Of a stretch of 14,317 bases of DNA, positions 7,565 through 13,996 are shown in pieces (positions within the stretch are counted from its first letter, which is position 1; the number at the start of each line of letters is the position of its first letter). The notes under the pieces were generated by a model that ran no database searches, was not told the origin of the DNA, and saw only the letters and a program-made list of their open reading frames with translations. A program made the translations under genes and the position numbers. The DNA lies in the NCBI GenBank assembly GCA_023142805.1, contig JAGLIU010000025.1:1-14317 (forward strand), written 5' to 3'. The stretch comes from Candidatus Omnitrophota bacterium. GTDB lineage: Bacteria; Omnitrophota; Gorgyraeia; Tantalellales; Tantalellaceae.

Positions 7565-7960
7565 TTACGTGGATATCGCTTTCCTTGCCGCTTTATCTTT
7601 AAAAGCCCCTATGGTCCGCTTGGGCCCCTTACGCGTCCTCGCGTTTGTCTTGGTCCTTTGTCCACGCGCGGGAAGATTTCTTTTGTGACGCAAACCTCGA
7701 TAAGAACCTATACTCATAAGTCTCTTAATATTTGATATCTGTAACCTGCGCAAGTCTCCCTCAACCTGGTATGAATCCTGTAAAATACGCGTAATGGACG
7801 TAATATCACTATCATCAAGATCTTTTGCTTTTTTGTCCGGGGAAATACCCGTCTCAGTAAGAATATCCTTCACGATCTTTGGACCTATCCCAAAAATATA
7901 AGTCAAAGCGATCTCTATTCTTTTTTCATTTGGTATATCCACACCAATTATTCTCGGCAT
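7565..7960 (-). CDS. rpsM: 30S ribosomal protein S13
   Basis: 131-residue S13, a 30S head protein that forms intersubunit bridges with L5 and the large-subunit rRNA and contacts P-site tRNA through its basic tail. The start MPRIIGVDIPNEKRIEIALTYI and the helix-turn element YIFGIGPKIVKDIL (21-34) are typical, as are the conserved GSYRGLRHKRNLPARGQRTK (85-104) and the TNARTRKGP motif. The tail ends KAARKAIST-like, rich in Lys and Ala, as expected. The ATG has GGAG with a good spacing. It is the first gene of the alpha-operon segment here, and the 131-base gap upstream of it is the largest in the ribosomal block, so a separate promoter or translational control site is plausible. Confidence 0.99.
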   Translation of the reverse strand: MPRIIGVDIPNEKRIEIALTYIFGIGPKIVKDILTETGISPDKKAKDLDDSDITSITRILQDSYQVEGDLRRLQISNIKRLMSIGSYRGLRHKRNLPARGQRTKTNARTRKGPKRTIGAFKDKAARKAIST

Positions 7961-8091
7961 TTCTTCTCCTTATTTAGTTCGTTGTCGCAGTTTGTAGTTG
8001 ATAATCAACAGTTTATTCAGCACCGGGCTTTCTATTAAATTCGACACTTTTCTTCAAGCCACGAACTATAATTTACCGGCTACTAACTTCC
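7961..8091 (-). promoter_or_regulatory. 131-base rpsM leader with a 13-base palindrome
   Basis: This is the longest spacer in the ribosomal block, between rpmJ and rpsM. It holds a perfect palindrome GTTGAT-T-ATCAAC (minus strand, 8009-7997), which as RNA would be a five-pair hairpin with a UUA loop about 35 bases before the rpsM ATG. In E. coli, the S4-binding translational operator of the alpha operon occupies this same position. No pseudoknot like the E. coli one could be demonstrated by eye, and no clear -35/-10 pair was found. The remainder of the spacer is AT-rich and shows no ORF or terminator. Confidence 0.25.
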
Positions 8092-8205
8092 CTATCCCTG
8101 TCTTTGTTTGTGTTTGGGGTCTTTACAGATCACCCTCACAACACCTTTACGTCGAATAATCTTACAATTTGCGCACATTTTTCTAACACTTGGTCTTACT
8201 TTCAT
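8092..8205 (-). CDS. rpmJ: 50S ribosomal protein L36 (zinc-binding form)
   Basis: A 37-residue protein starting MKVRPSVRKM and ending CKDPKHKQRQG, translated directly from the minus strand. It matches L36, the smallest large-subunit protein, which folds around one zinc ion. The ligands Cys11, Cys14, Cys27 and His32 are all present, so this is the zinc-dependent C+ form. The conserved CKIIRRKGVVRVIC core is complete. The ATG begins one base after the infA stop, so translation is probably coupled. Placement after infA and before rpsM is the standard arrangement. It is a real gene despite its length. Confidence 0.98.
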   Translation of the reverse strand: MKVRPSVRKMCANCKIIRRKGVVRVICKDPKHKQRQG

Positions 8206-8206
8206 A

Positions 8207-8428
8207 TTATTTCTCTCTTTGTATGATCCTTCCTCTATCCAAATCATATGGTGACAATTCAATCGTTACTTTATCTCCGGGAACTATACGAATAAAATAC
8301 ATCCTCATTTTCCCGGACACATGGGCCAACACCATATGGTCGTTCTCCAATTTTACTTTAAACATCGCGTTAGGCAATGTTTCAATTATTTCTCCTACAA
8401 CTACTATCGGTTCTTCTTTCGGGCTCAC
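8207..8428 (-). CDS. infA: Translation initiation factor IF-1
   Basis: 73-residue single OB-fold protein that binds the ribosomal A site during initiation and assists IF-2 and IF-3. The family features are clear: VVVGEIIETLPNAMFKVKLE, then HVSGKMRMYFIRIVPGDKV and the end ELSPYDLDRGRIIQREK. Length agrees with IF-1 elsewhere (about 72). The start codon is GTG, overlapping the map stop as GTGA (four bases), with GGAG eight bases upstream (8437-8440). The overlap suggests coupled translation with map. rpmJ follows after one base. Confidence 0.98.
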   Translation of the reverse strand: MSPKEEPIVVVGEIIETLPNAMFKVKLENDHMVLAHVSGKMRMYFIRIVPGDKVTIELSPYDLDRGRIIQREK

Positions 8429-9168
8429 GTTATTATCTCCGCTTCTTTTTGTCCTACAATGATCGTATCCTCAAAATGAGCCGACAACCGCCCATCCCGG
8501 GTTACCGCCGTCCACCCATCCGATCTGATATCTATATCTCTCGTTCCACTATTTATCATCGGTTCTATCGCCAGAACTAATCCTTCCTTGAGAACAGGTC
8601 CTTTACCGCGCTCTCCCCAATTAGGAACTTCAGGAGCTTCATGTAAATTCTTACCTACACCATGTCCGACAAACGTTCTAACTTCTTTCAATTTGGCTTT
8701 TTGAGCCACTTTTTCAATAGCATGCGAAATATTCGAAAGTCTACTTCCGGCAATCGCTTGTTCTATGCCCGCTTCAAGACACTTCCTTGCGACATCTATA
8801 AGTCTCTCCGCCTCAGAAGATATCTTGCCCACTGAAAATGTCCGCGTCGCGTCAGTAAAAAACCCATTTTTTTTTGCTCCTACATCCACACTTATAATAT
8901 CACCCTCACGCAAAACAACTTCATCAGATGGTATACCGTGCACAACCACTTCGTTAACGGAAGCACAGATCGACGCTGGAAACCCCTTATATCCTTTAAA
9001 TGCCGGAACCGCATCCGATTCGCGAATAATCTTTTCGACATACCGATCCAGCTCCAACGTAGAAATTCCGGGAACTATTTTCGCTTCAACATAAGAAAAA
9101 ACCTTTTTTAATACGTCTCCGGAAGATCTTATCTTCCTCATATCCTTCGTACTAGTTAGAATCGTCAT
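8425..9168 (-). CDS. map: Type I methionine aminopeptidase
   Basis: 247-residue enzyme that removes the initiator methionine from nascent proteins with small second residues. The pita-bread fold ligands are all present: Asp95 (SVDVG), Asp106 (TDATRTF), His169 (VGHGVG), Glu202 (AIEP) and Glu233 (FEDTIIV), with His78 in the NEVVVHGIP motif. There is no N-terminal zinc-finger or linker extension, so it is the short type Ia form. The ATG at 9168 gives the usual N terminus (ILTSTKDMRKIR aligns with ISIKTPEDIEKMR of E. coli); an internal ATG nine codons later would lose part of it. Its 5' end overlaps adk by 17 bases and its TGA overlaps infA by four. The ribosome-binding site is weak, in keeping with coupling. 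Confidence 0.97.
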   Translation of the reverse strand: MTILTSTKDMRKIRSSGDVLKKVFSYVEAKIVPGISTLELDRYVEKIIRESDAVPAFKGYKGFPASICASVNEVVVHGIPSDEVVLREGDIISVDVGAKKNGFFTDATRTFSVGKISSEAERLIDVARKCLEAGIEQAIAGSRLSNISHAIEKVAQKAKLKEVRTFVGHGVGKNLHEAPEVPNWGERGKGPVLKEGLVLAIEPMINSGTRDIDIRSDGWTAVTRDGRLSAHFEDTIIVGQKEAEIIT

Positions 9169-9826
9169 TCTCTATTAGTCCCTTTTTTTTTAAAAGAATG
9201 TCTATTTCATCAAAGAGCTTTTTCGCCTGGACATCTCCATCAACCTCATTTAACAGACCTTTTTCGTTATAATAAACGATAAGATCTTTTGTTCTTTTTC
9301 CGTATACCGCCAAACGATTTTTCACGGTTTCAGGACTATCATCTTCCCTCTGAATAAGCTTCACATTACATTTGTCACATATATTCTCAACCCTCGGGGG
9401 GATATTGACCACATGATAGTTCTTACCACATTTTTCACACACACGCCTGCCGGAAAGTCTGTATACCGCGACTTCTTCTGAGGTCTTAAAATATAATACC
9501 GTATCCAAAGATTTATTTTCTTCTCTAAGCGCTTTATCCAGAGATTCCGCCTGAATACGAGTACGCGGATATCCGTCTAAGATCACACCATCCGCGGCAT
9601 CCGGTTTATTCATCCGTTCTGTTACCGCTTTTGTTACAATATCGTCAGGAACAAGCTCGCCCGAATTCATATATGTTTCTATTTCCGCACCAAGTTCACC
9701 ACCCTCTTTAACAGCTTCACGCAACATAGCCCCGGTAGATATATGCAACAATCCATACGCCTTTATAAGCATATCAGCCTGTGTCCCCTTACCTGCTCCC
9801 GGAGGTCCCAAAAGAACCATATTCAT
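9152..9826 (-). CDS. adk: Adenylate kinase (zinc-LID form)
   Basis: 224-residue adenylate kinase, which interconverts ATP + AMP and 2 ADP. The P-loop GPPGAGKGT is at 7-15, the AMP-binding region STGAMLR near 30-36, and DGYPRT at 84-89 (Tyr where Phe is usual). The long LID contains four cysteines (130, 133, 150, 153), the zinc-binding type common in Gram-positive and thermophilic enzymes. The start at 9826 is favoured because AGAGGAG lies six bases upstream and the product begins MNMVLLG like the family. An ATG at 9844 overlapping the secY TGA as ATGA would add six residues and is also possible. It lies between secY and map, as in the Gram-positive-style spc arrangement. Confidence 0.97.
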   Translation of the reverse strand: MNMVLLGPPGAGKGTQADMLIKAYGLLHISTGAMLREAVKEGGELGAEIETYMNSGELVPDDIVTKAVTERMNKPDAADGVILDGYPRTRIQAESLDKALREENKSLDTVLYFKTSEEVAVYRLSGRRVCEKCGKNYHVVNIPPRVENICDKCNVKLIQREDDSPETVKNRLAVYGKRTKDLIVYYNEKGLLNEVDGDVQAKKLFDEIDILLKKKGLIENDDSN

Positions 9827-9832
9827 ATACTT

Positions 9833-9839
9833 CTCCTCT
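9833..9839 (-). promoter_or_regulatory. Ribosome binding site deciding the adk start
   Basis: AGAGGAG on the minus strand, six bases ahead of the ATG at 9826. It favours this ATG over the one at 9844, although the latter has a GGAAGG-like sequence within the secY 3' end. Confidence 0.6.
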
Positions 9840-9840
9840 A

Positions 9841-11190
9841 TCATGATATCCTTCCTTTAACCCTGCCCTTTTTCATAAAACCTTCGTAATGTCTCATAAG
9901 CATATGCGATTCCACCTGACGCATCGTATCCAACATAACACCAACAATTATCAGAAGCCCTGTCCCTCCAAAGAAACTCGCGACAAGGAACGGAATACCG
10001 ATCTGACTGCTTATAACACTCGGAAGCACCGCTATTATGGTAAGAAACATAGCTCCGGGAAGCGTTATACGTGTCATTATAAAATCAAGATACTCCGCGG
10101 TTTGCCGTCCCGGACGTATCCCGGGAACAAATCCGCCGAATCTTTTCATATTATTAGCCATATCAACAGGATTAAACGTTATCGCCGCGTAAAAGTAACA
10201 AAAGAAAAGTATCAAAAGCGAATAAACAACATAATAAAGAGGACGACCCATCATAAGGGAACTCGCCATTCCCTGCAAAGCTCTATTCTGTACAAACCCG
10301 GCTATAGTCGCGGGAAATAAAATAATAGACTGCGCGAAAATGATAGGAATAACACCACTCTGATTCACTCTAAGAGGTATGTATGTACTCTGTCCGCCAT
10401 AGATCTTACGTCCGACAACTCTTTTCGCGTATTGTATGGGTATCTTTCTCTGCCCTTGAGTTATAAGCACAACCGCGACAATAACTGAGACAAACATTAC
10501 AACCAAAAATACGATCTTAAAAGGATCTATTTGGGCCTCACCGGAAGTGCCGGGTGTAGCCAATGAAATAAGCTGTATGATCGCGGTAGGAAGTCTGGAA
10601 ATAATACCTGCCGTAATGATCAGGGATATCCCGTTACCTATGCCCTTTTCCTGTATCTGTTCCCCAAGCCACATGATAAAAGCGGTACCAGTAGTAAGTG
10701 TAACTACCGTCAATAGCCTAAACCCCCACCCAGGGAACTGAACGATCTGCATTCCCTGAAAATGAGCGGGATTTTCAAGCCATAACGCTATAAAGAACGA
10801 CTGGATGATCGAAAGCGCTATTGTACCGTAACGCGTATACTGTGTTATAACCTTGCGACCTTCCTCTCCCTGCCGGGCAAGGCGTTCCAGAGCGGGTATA
10901 ACCGTGGTCAAAAGCTGTAGAATAATTGACGCTGAGATATACGGCATAATACCAAGAGCAAATATGGTAAGTCTGCTCATCGCGCCGCCGGAAAACATGT
11001 TCATTATACCAAAAAGCGTTCCCCCTTGCGTTTTAGCGATATTATCAAAGAACTGCGCGAGTTTCATTCCGTCTATCCCCGGAGTTGGAACGAACGCTCC
11101 AATACGATAAACCGCTATCAACCCAAGCGTAAACAAAATCTTTTTCTTTAGATCTGGTATCTTAAAGACATTAGAAACAGCCTCAAACAC
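9841..11190 (-). CDS. secY: Protein translocase subunit SecY
   Basis: 449-residue core channel of the Sec translocon in the inner membrane. Ten membrane spans can be placed at roughly 18-36, 75-98, 120-139, 157-176, 186-206, 225-245, 275-299, 318-340, 372-392 and 399-421. The plug region follows the first span (around 58-73, GTLFGIMNMFSGGAMSR). Family landmarks are PTPGIDG (36-42), the cytoplasmic loop GQRKIPIQYAKRVVGRK (246-262), VNQSGVIPIIFAQS (275-288) and FVPGIRPG (354-361), part of the C5 ribosome/SecA contact loop. The start is GTG at 11190, overlapping the rplO stop by eight bases, with GGGAG six bases upstream. The stop is TGA next to adk. Length and topology are normal. Confidence 0.99.
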   Translation of the reverse strand: MFEAVSNVFKIPDLKKKILFTLGLIAVYRIGAFVPTPGIDGMKLAQFFDNIAKTQGGTLFGIMNMFSGGAMSRLTIFALGIMPYISASIILQLLTTVIPALERLARQGEEGRKVITQYTRYGTIALSIIQSFFIALWLENPAHFQGMQIVQFPGWGFRLLTVVTLTTGTAFIMWLGEQIQEKGIGNGISLIITAGIISRLPTAIIQLISLATPGTSGEAQIDPFKIVFLVVMFVSVIVAVVLITQGQRKIPIQYAKRVVGRKIYGGQSTYIPLRVNQSGVIPIIFAQSIILFPATIAGFVQNRALQGMASSLMMGRPLYYVVYSLLILFFCYFYAAITFNPVDMANNMKRFGGFVPGIRPGRQTAEYLDFIMTRITLPGAMFLTIIAVLPSVISSQIGIPFLVASFFGGTGLLIIVGVMLDTMRQVESHMLMRHYEGFMKKGRVKGRIS

Positions 11191-11695
11191 TGGTCTCTCC
11201 CTTTTTCTTTATCAACTTATCTTTAACTCCTGCCCATTTAACTATTTCAGCTTTCCCACCGGCACCTTCTATCCCCTTGATAGCGCCTTCTGAAAAAGCA
11301 TTCGCTTTTATTGTCAATGTTTTACTCAATTTTCCTTTGCCGAGAATTTTGTATGGCAACGCCCTTTTTCTTAAGATCCGTGTTTTTAAAAGTAATTCTT
11401 TATCGATAACAACACCATCTTCTATCTTGTCACTTTTCTGTAACGTGGAAACGTTAACAACACTCCATTCCTGTCCAAATTTATTGGTAAATCCGCGCTT
11501 TGGTAAACGTCTTATGAGAGGCATCTGCCCTCCCTCAAAACCCGGGTTATAAGTTCCACCGCCCGAACGCGCTTTGGCTCCTTTATGACCCTTTCCTGAG
11601 GTCTTGCCCTTACCCGACCCTATACCCCGGCCTTTTCTTTTCCCTTTACCCTTTATCCCTCTTGGTCTTCTAATATCTTCTACTTTAAGCACCAT
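11183..11695 (-). CDS. rplO: 50S ribosomal protein L15
   Basis: 170-residue L15, a late-assembling large-subunit protein. The glycine/lysine-rich N terminus (14-57; RGIGSGKGKTSGKGHKG, SGGGTYNPGFEGGQ) reaches into rRNA, and MPLIRRLPKRGFTNKF (58-73) is the family signature. The C-terminal globular part ends KLIKKKGETSV, giving about 25 residues more than E. coli L15 (144), a modest and common variation. The ATG has AAAGGA seven bases upstream. The stop overlaps secY by eight bases. The gene directly upstream is rpsE rather than the expected rpmD; only 41 bases separate them. Confidence 0.98.
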   Translation of the reverse strand: MVLKVEDIRRPRGIKGKGKRKGRGIGSGKGKTSGKGHKGAKARSGGGTYNPGFEGGQMPLIRRLPKRGFTNKFGQEWSVVNVSTLQKSDKIEDGVVIDKELLLKTRILRKRALPYKILGKGKLSKTLTIKANAFSEGAIKGIEGAGGKAEIVKWAGVKDKLIKKKGETSV

Positions 11696-11736
11696 TATTT
11701 TTCCTTTTCTCTTATAACTTAAAACTTGTAACTAAT

Positions 11737-12363
11737 TTAGCCTCTTCGTGAAAGCCTTAATCTGCTGAATCCTTCGATAGTAGCGTTTATAACATTTATA
11801 GCATTTCTCGACCCAAGACTTTTGGTCAATATATTTTTTATGCCTACCGCGTCACAAAGCGCTCTCACCGGACCTCCGGCAATAACACCGGTACCTGAAC
11901 TCGCGGGCTTAAGCATAACTCTGGAAGCTTTAAAAACCCCTATGACCTCATGCGGAATAGTTTCCCCTTTCATCTTAACCGGGATCAAACTTTTTCTTGC
12001 CTTTGAGGACCCCTTACGTATAGCTTCAACAACTTCATTCGATTTGCCGAATCCCATTCCGACCTTTCCGTTTCCGTCTCCAACTATAACTGTCGCGTTA
12101 AACGAAAAATTCTTACCACCCTTAACAACTTTTGCCACTCGGCTGATCTTCACAACACGTTCTATCATCCCATCATCAGGTTTTCCGAATGAATCTTTTT
12201 TACCGCCGCCCTTTTTTTTGCCGGCAGCTCTCACATTAGGTCTTTCTTCTTTTTTAGCTACTTTCTGCTCCGGTTTAACTTCCACAGATTTAACTTCCGC
12301 GGGTTTAACTTCCGCCGCCTTCGGATCAGCGGCGGTTACATCTTTCTTTTCTTCTTTCGGCAT
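11737..12363 (-). CDS. rpsE: 30S ribosomal protein S5 with long N-terminal extension
   Basis: 208-residue S5, which lies near the mRNA entry channel and helps decoding accuracy and helicase activity. The core begins about residue 67 (MIERVVKISRVAKVVKGGKN) and includes VGDGNGKVGMGFGKSNEV (84-101), the ASSGTGVIAGGPVRA loop and the GSRNAINVINATIEG end. The first ~65 residues are a low-complexity Lys/Glu/Ala/Val segment with repeated EVK units (AEVKPAEVKSVEVKPEQK), then a GKKKGGGKK patch. Typical S5 is about 165 residues; E. coli has only about a dozen before this core. The ATG at 12363 is chosen because AGGAGG lies just upstream; a GTG at 12384 would add seven residues. The C terminus is short, ending RLRLSRRG. 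Confidence 0.96.
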   Translation of the reverse strand: MPKEEKKDVTAADPKAAEVKPAEVKSVEVKPEQKVAKKEERPNVRAAGKKKGGGKKDSFGKPDDGMIERVVKISRVAKVVKGGKNFSFNATVIVGDGNGKVGMGFGKSNEVVEAIRKGSSKARKSLIPVKMKGETIPHEVIGVFKASRVMLKPASSGTGVIAGGPVRALCDAVGIKNILTKSLGSRNAINVINATIEGFSRLRLSRRG

Positions 12364-12367
12364 TTGT

Positions 12368-12373
12368 CCTCCT
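12368..12373 (-). promoter_or_regulatory. Ribosome binding site deciding the rpsE start
   Basis: AGGAGG on the minus strand, four bases before the ATG at 12363. It argues against the GTG at 12384, which abuts the rplR TAG and would place this sequence inside the reading frame. Confidence 0.7.
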
Positions 12374-12384
12374 GTAGTCTCCAC

Positions 12385-12747
12385 CTAAAATTCTAACCCG
12401 CCTTTTCTGGCCGCGTCGGCAATAGTTTTCACTACTCCATGATAAAGATATCCCGCCCTGTCAAAAACCACCTTTTTAATACCTTTTTCTATGGCGAACT
12501 TCGCGATATCGGTACCCAGAGCTTCGGCAAATTTTATGTTTTTTCTTGTTTTCGCATCTTTGGCGTCTTTCATATCCACATTTTTAGTCGACACCCCGCA
12601 TAAGGTCTTTCCTTCGACATCATCTATAAGCTGAACATATATGTTCTTGTTACTTTTGTGAACACACATCCGCGGCTTTTGATCTGTTCCGCTTATCTTC
12701 TTCCTTATCGACTTTTTTCTTCTGTTTCTTCTTTCAATCTTATCCAT
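12385..12747 (-). CDS. rplR: 50S ribosomal protein L18
   Basis: 120-residue L18, which binds 5S rRNA and joins it with L5 to the large-subunit central protuberance. The basic N terminus (MDKIERRNRRKKSIRKKI) and the core RMCVHKSNKNIYVQLIDD are typical, as are the VVFDRAGYLYHGVVKTIADAAR helix region and the terminal RKGGLEF. Length matches the family (about 117-122). The ATG has AAGG six bases upstream. It follows rplF by 39 bases and precedes rpsE, the conserved spc order. Confidence 0.98.
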   Translation of the reverse strand: MDKIERRNRRKKSIRKKISGTDQKPRMCVHKSNKNIYVQLIDDVEGKTLCGVSTKNVDMKDAKDAKTRKNIKFAEALGTDIAKFAIEKGIKKVVFDRAGYLYHGVVKTIADAARKGGLEF

Positions 12748-12786
12748 AATATACCTTAATTTTGATTTTTTAATGTTTTGTCATTA

Positions 12787-13323
12787 CTAGGCTACGCTCT
12801 TGCCCTGTTTCTGTCTCACATATTCATCCTCATATCTGATCCCCTTACCCTTATAAGGCTCAGGAGGATAATAACCACGTATTTCAGCCGCGCATTCACC
12901 AACCTTCTGCTTGTCAACACCTTTCACAACAATCTCTGTCGCGGCCGGTGTTTCTATCGTAACATCTTCAGGAGGAGTATGATTGATACTATGTGAAAAC
13001 CCAATATCCAAAACTAAAGTTTTGCCTTTCATCTGTGCTTTATATCCTACTCCCTGAATCTTAAGTTTCTTCTGAAACCCTTCTTTGAGACCTGTAACCA
13101 TATTCTGTACAAGACTCCTGCTTGTGCCATGAAGGGCCCTGTTCTCACGTGAATCCGAGGGTCGGGTTATCTCAACCTTATTATCCTTAACTTCAGCGAC
13201 AAATCCTTCGGAAAGCATATATTCAAGAGTTTTCCCGCTACCTTGAACTTTTATATTCTGCCCCTCTACTTCAATCTTAATCCCGCTTGGCACATCTATA
13301 GGTCGTCTTCCTATTCTGGACAT
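12787..13323 (-). CDS. rplF: 50S ribosomal protein L6
   Basis: 178-residue L6, a two-domain (duplicated fold) protein near the sarcin-ricin loop and factor-binding site. The start MSRIGRRPIDVPSGIKIEVE is canonical. The middle carries RALHGTSRSLVQNMVTGL and the linker GFQKKLKIQGVGYKAQMKG. The end, PEPYKGKGIRYEDEYVRQKQ, is the family signature. Length equals the usual 175-180. The ATG has GAGGAG upstream, and the gene follows rpsH by 13 bases. Confidence 0.99.
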   Translation of the reverse strand: MSRIGRRPIDVPSGIKIEVEGQNIKVQGSGKTLEYMLSEGFVAEVKDNKVEITRPSDSRENRALHGTSRSLVQNMVTGLKEGFQKKLKIQGVGYKAQMKGKTLVLDIGFSHSINHTPPEDVTIETPAATEIVVKGVDKQKVGECAAEIRGYYPPEPYKGKGIRYEDEYVRQKQGKSVA

Positions 13324-13336
13324 TTCTTCTCCTCAT

Positions 13337-13735
13337 TTACCAAATTTGACAAATAACTTCGCCGCCAACCTCTTGCTTTTTTGCTTCAAAATCGGTCAAT
13401 AATCCCTTACTGGTTGATATGATGGAAATCCCAACTCCACCCATAACGCTTTTGACTTTATCCGCCGCCGCGTAATGACGAAGCCCCGGTCTGGATACGC
13501 GTTTAAGACCCTCTATCACACTAACGCCATTATCCAGATACTTAAAATAAACCTTTATCCGTCCTTGTTTGTTATCTTCAATAGCCTTATAGTCTTCTAT
13601 AAAACCTTCACGTTTCATTATCTCAACAATACTTTCAATGATACCCGACTTTTTAATTATAGCCGTCTTTTTTTCCGCCATTAACGCGTTTCTTAATACA
13701 GTCAATTGATCCGCGATCAAATCAGTAACACTCAT
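13337..13735 (-). CDS. rpsH: 30S ribosomal protein S8
   Basis: 132-residue S8, a primary 16S rRNA-binding protein of the 30S body that in E. coli also represses the spc operon. The N-terminal SVTDLIADQLTVLRNA corresponds to the family's DPIADMLTRIRNA, with Leu in place of Pro and other small changes. The rest is conventional: SRPGLRHYAA, then VMGGVGISIISTSKGLLTD and the terminal EVGGEVICQIW. The ATG is preceded by AGAGGAG. It follows rpsN by 55 bases and precedes rplF. An S8-binding operator in the L5 leader cannot be examined because that gene is cut. Confidence 0.99.
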   Translation of the reverse strand: MSVTDLIADQLTVLRNALMAEKKTAIIKKSGIIESIVEIMKREGFIEDYKAIEDNKQGRIKVYFKYLDNGVSVIEGLKRVSRPGLRHYAAADKVKSVMGGVGISIISTSKGLLTDFEAKKQEVGGEVICQIW

Positions 13736-13790
13736 TATTTCTCCTCTTAATTTTTCTTAAATACCATGAACTACATCCTATAGTTTAACC

Positions 13791-13976
13791 TTACCAGCTT
13801 GCTTTCTTTATTCCGGGTATATCCCCACGAGACGCCATTTCCCGAAAACATATACGGCACAACTTAAATCTTTTCATATATCCCTTTTTTCTACCGCATA
13901 TCTGACATCTTGTGATCACCCTGGTACTAAACTTAGGTTCCCGCCTGGATTTTTCTATCAACGCTTTTTTAGCCAT
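13791..13976 (-). CDS. rpsN: 30S ribosomal protein S14 type Z (zinc-binding)
   Basis: 61-residue short form of S14, a late 30S head protein near the A and P sites. The zinc knuckle ligands Cys24, Cys27, Cys40 and Cys43 (C-x2-C-x12-C-x2-C) are all present, followed by FREMASRGDIPGIKKASW, the standard end. The short C+ form (often named rpsZ or rpsN1) is usual in Gram-positive and several deep-branching phyla; enterobacterial S14 is about 100 residues and lacks the cysteines. The ATG has AAAGGA upstream with a long A-rich spacer. It follows rplE by 20 bases, in the standard place. Confidence 0.99.
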   Translation of the reverse strand: MAKKALIEKSRREPKFSTRVITRCQICGRKKGYMKRFKLCRICFREMASRGDIPGIKKASW

Positions 13977-13996
13977 ATTTTTTTGTCCTTTACTCC

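Noticed and set aside
9889..10320. 143-residue plus-strand reading frame opposite secY.
   Set aside because: Antisense shadow of SecY; composition is odd and it has no recognisable domain.
12364..12384. GTG start for rpsE seven codons upstream, directly after the rplR stop.
   Set aside because: The AGGAGG ribosome-binding site would lie inside the gene, and it fits the ATG at 12363.
11822..12388. 188-residue plus-strand reading frame opposite rpsE.
   Set aside because: It is a mirror of the strongly supported S5 gene, caused by its codon bias; no ribosome-binding site or known family.
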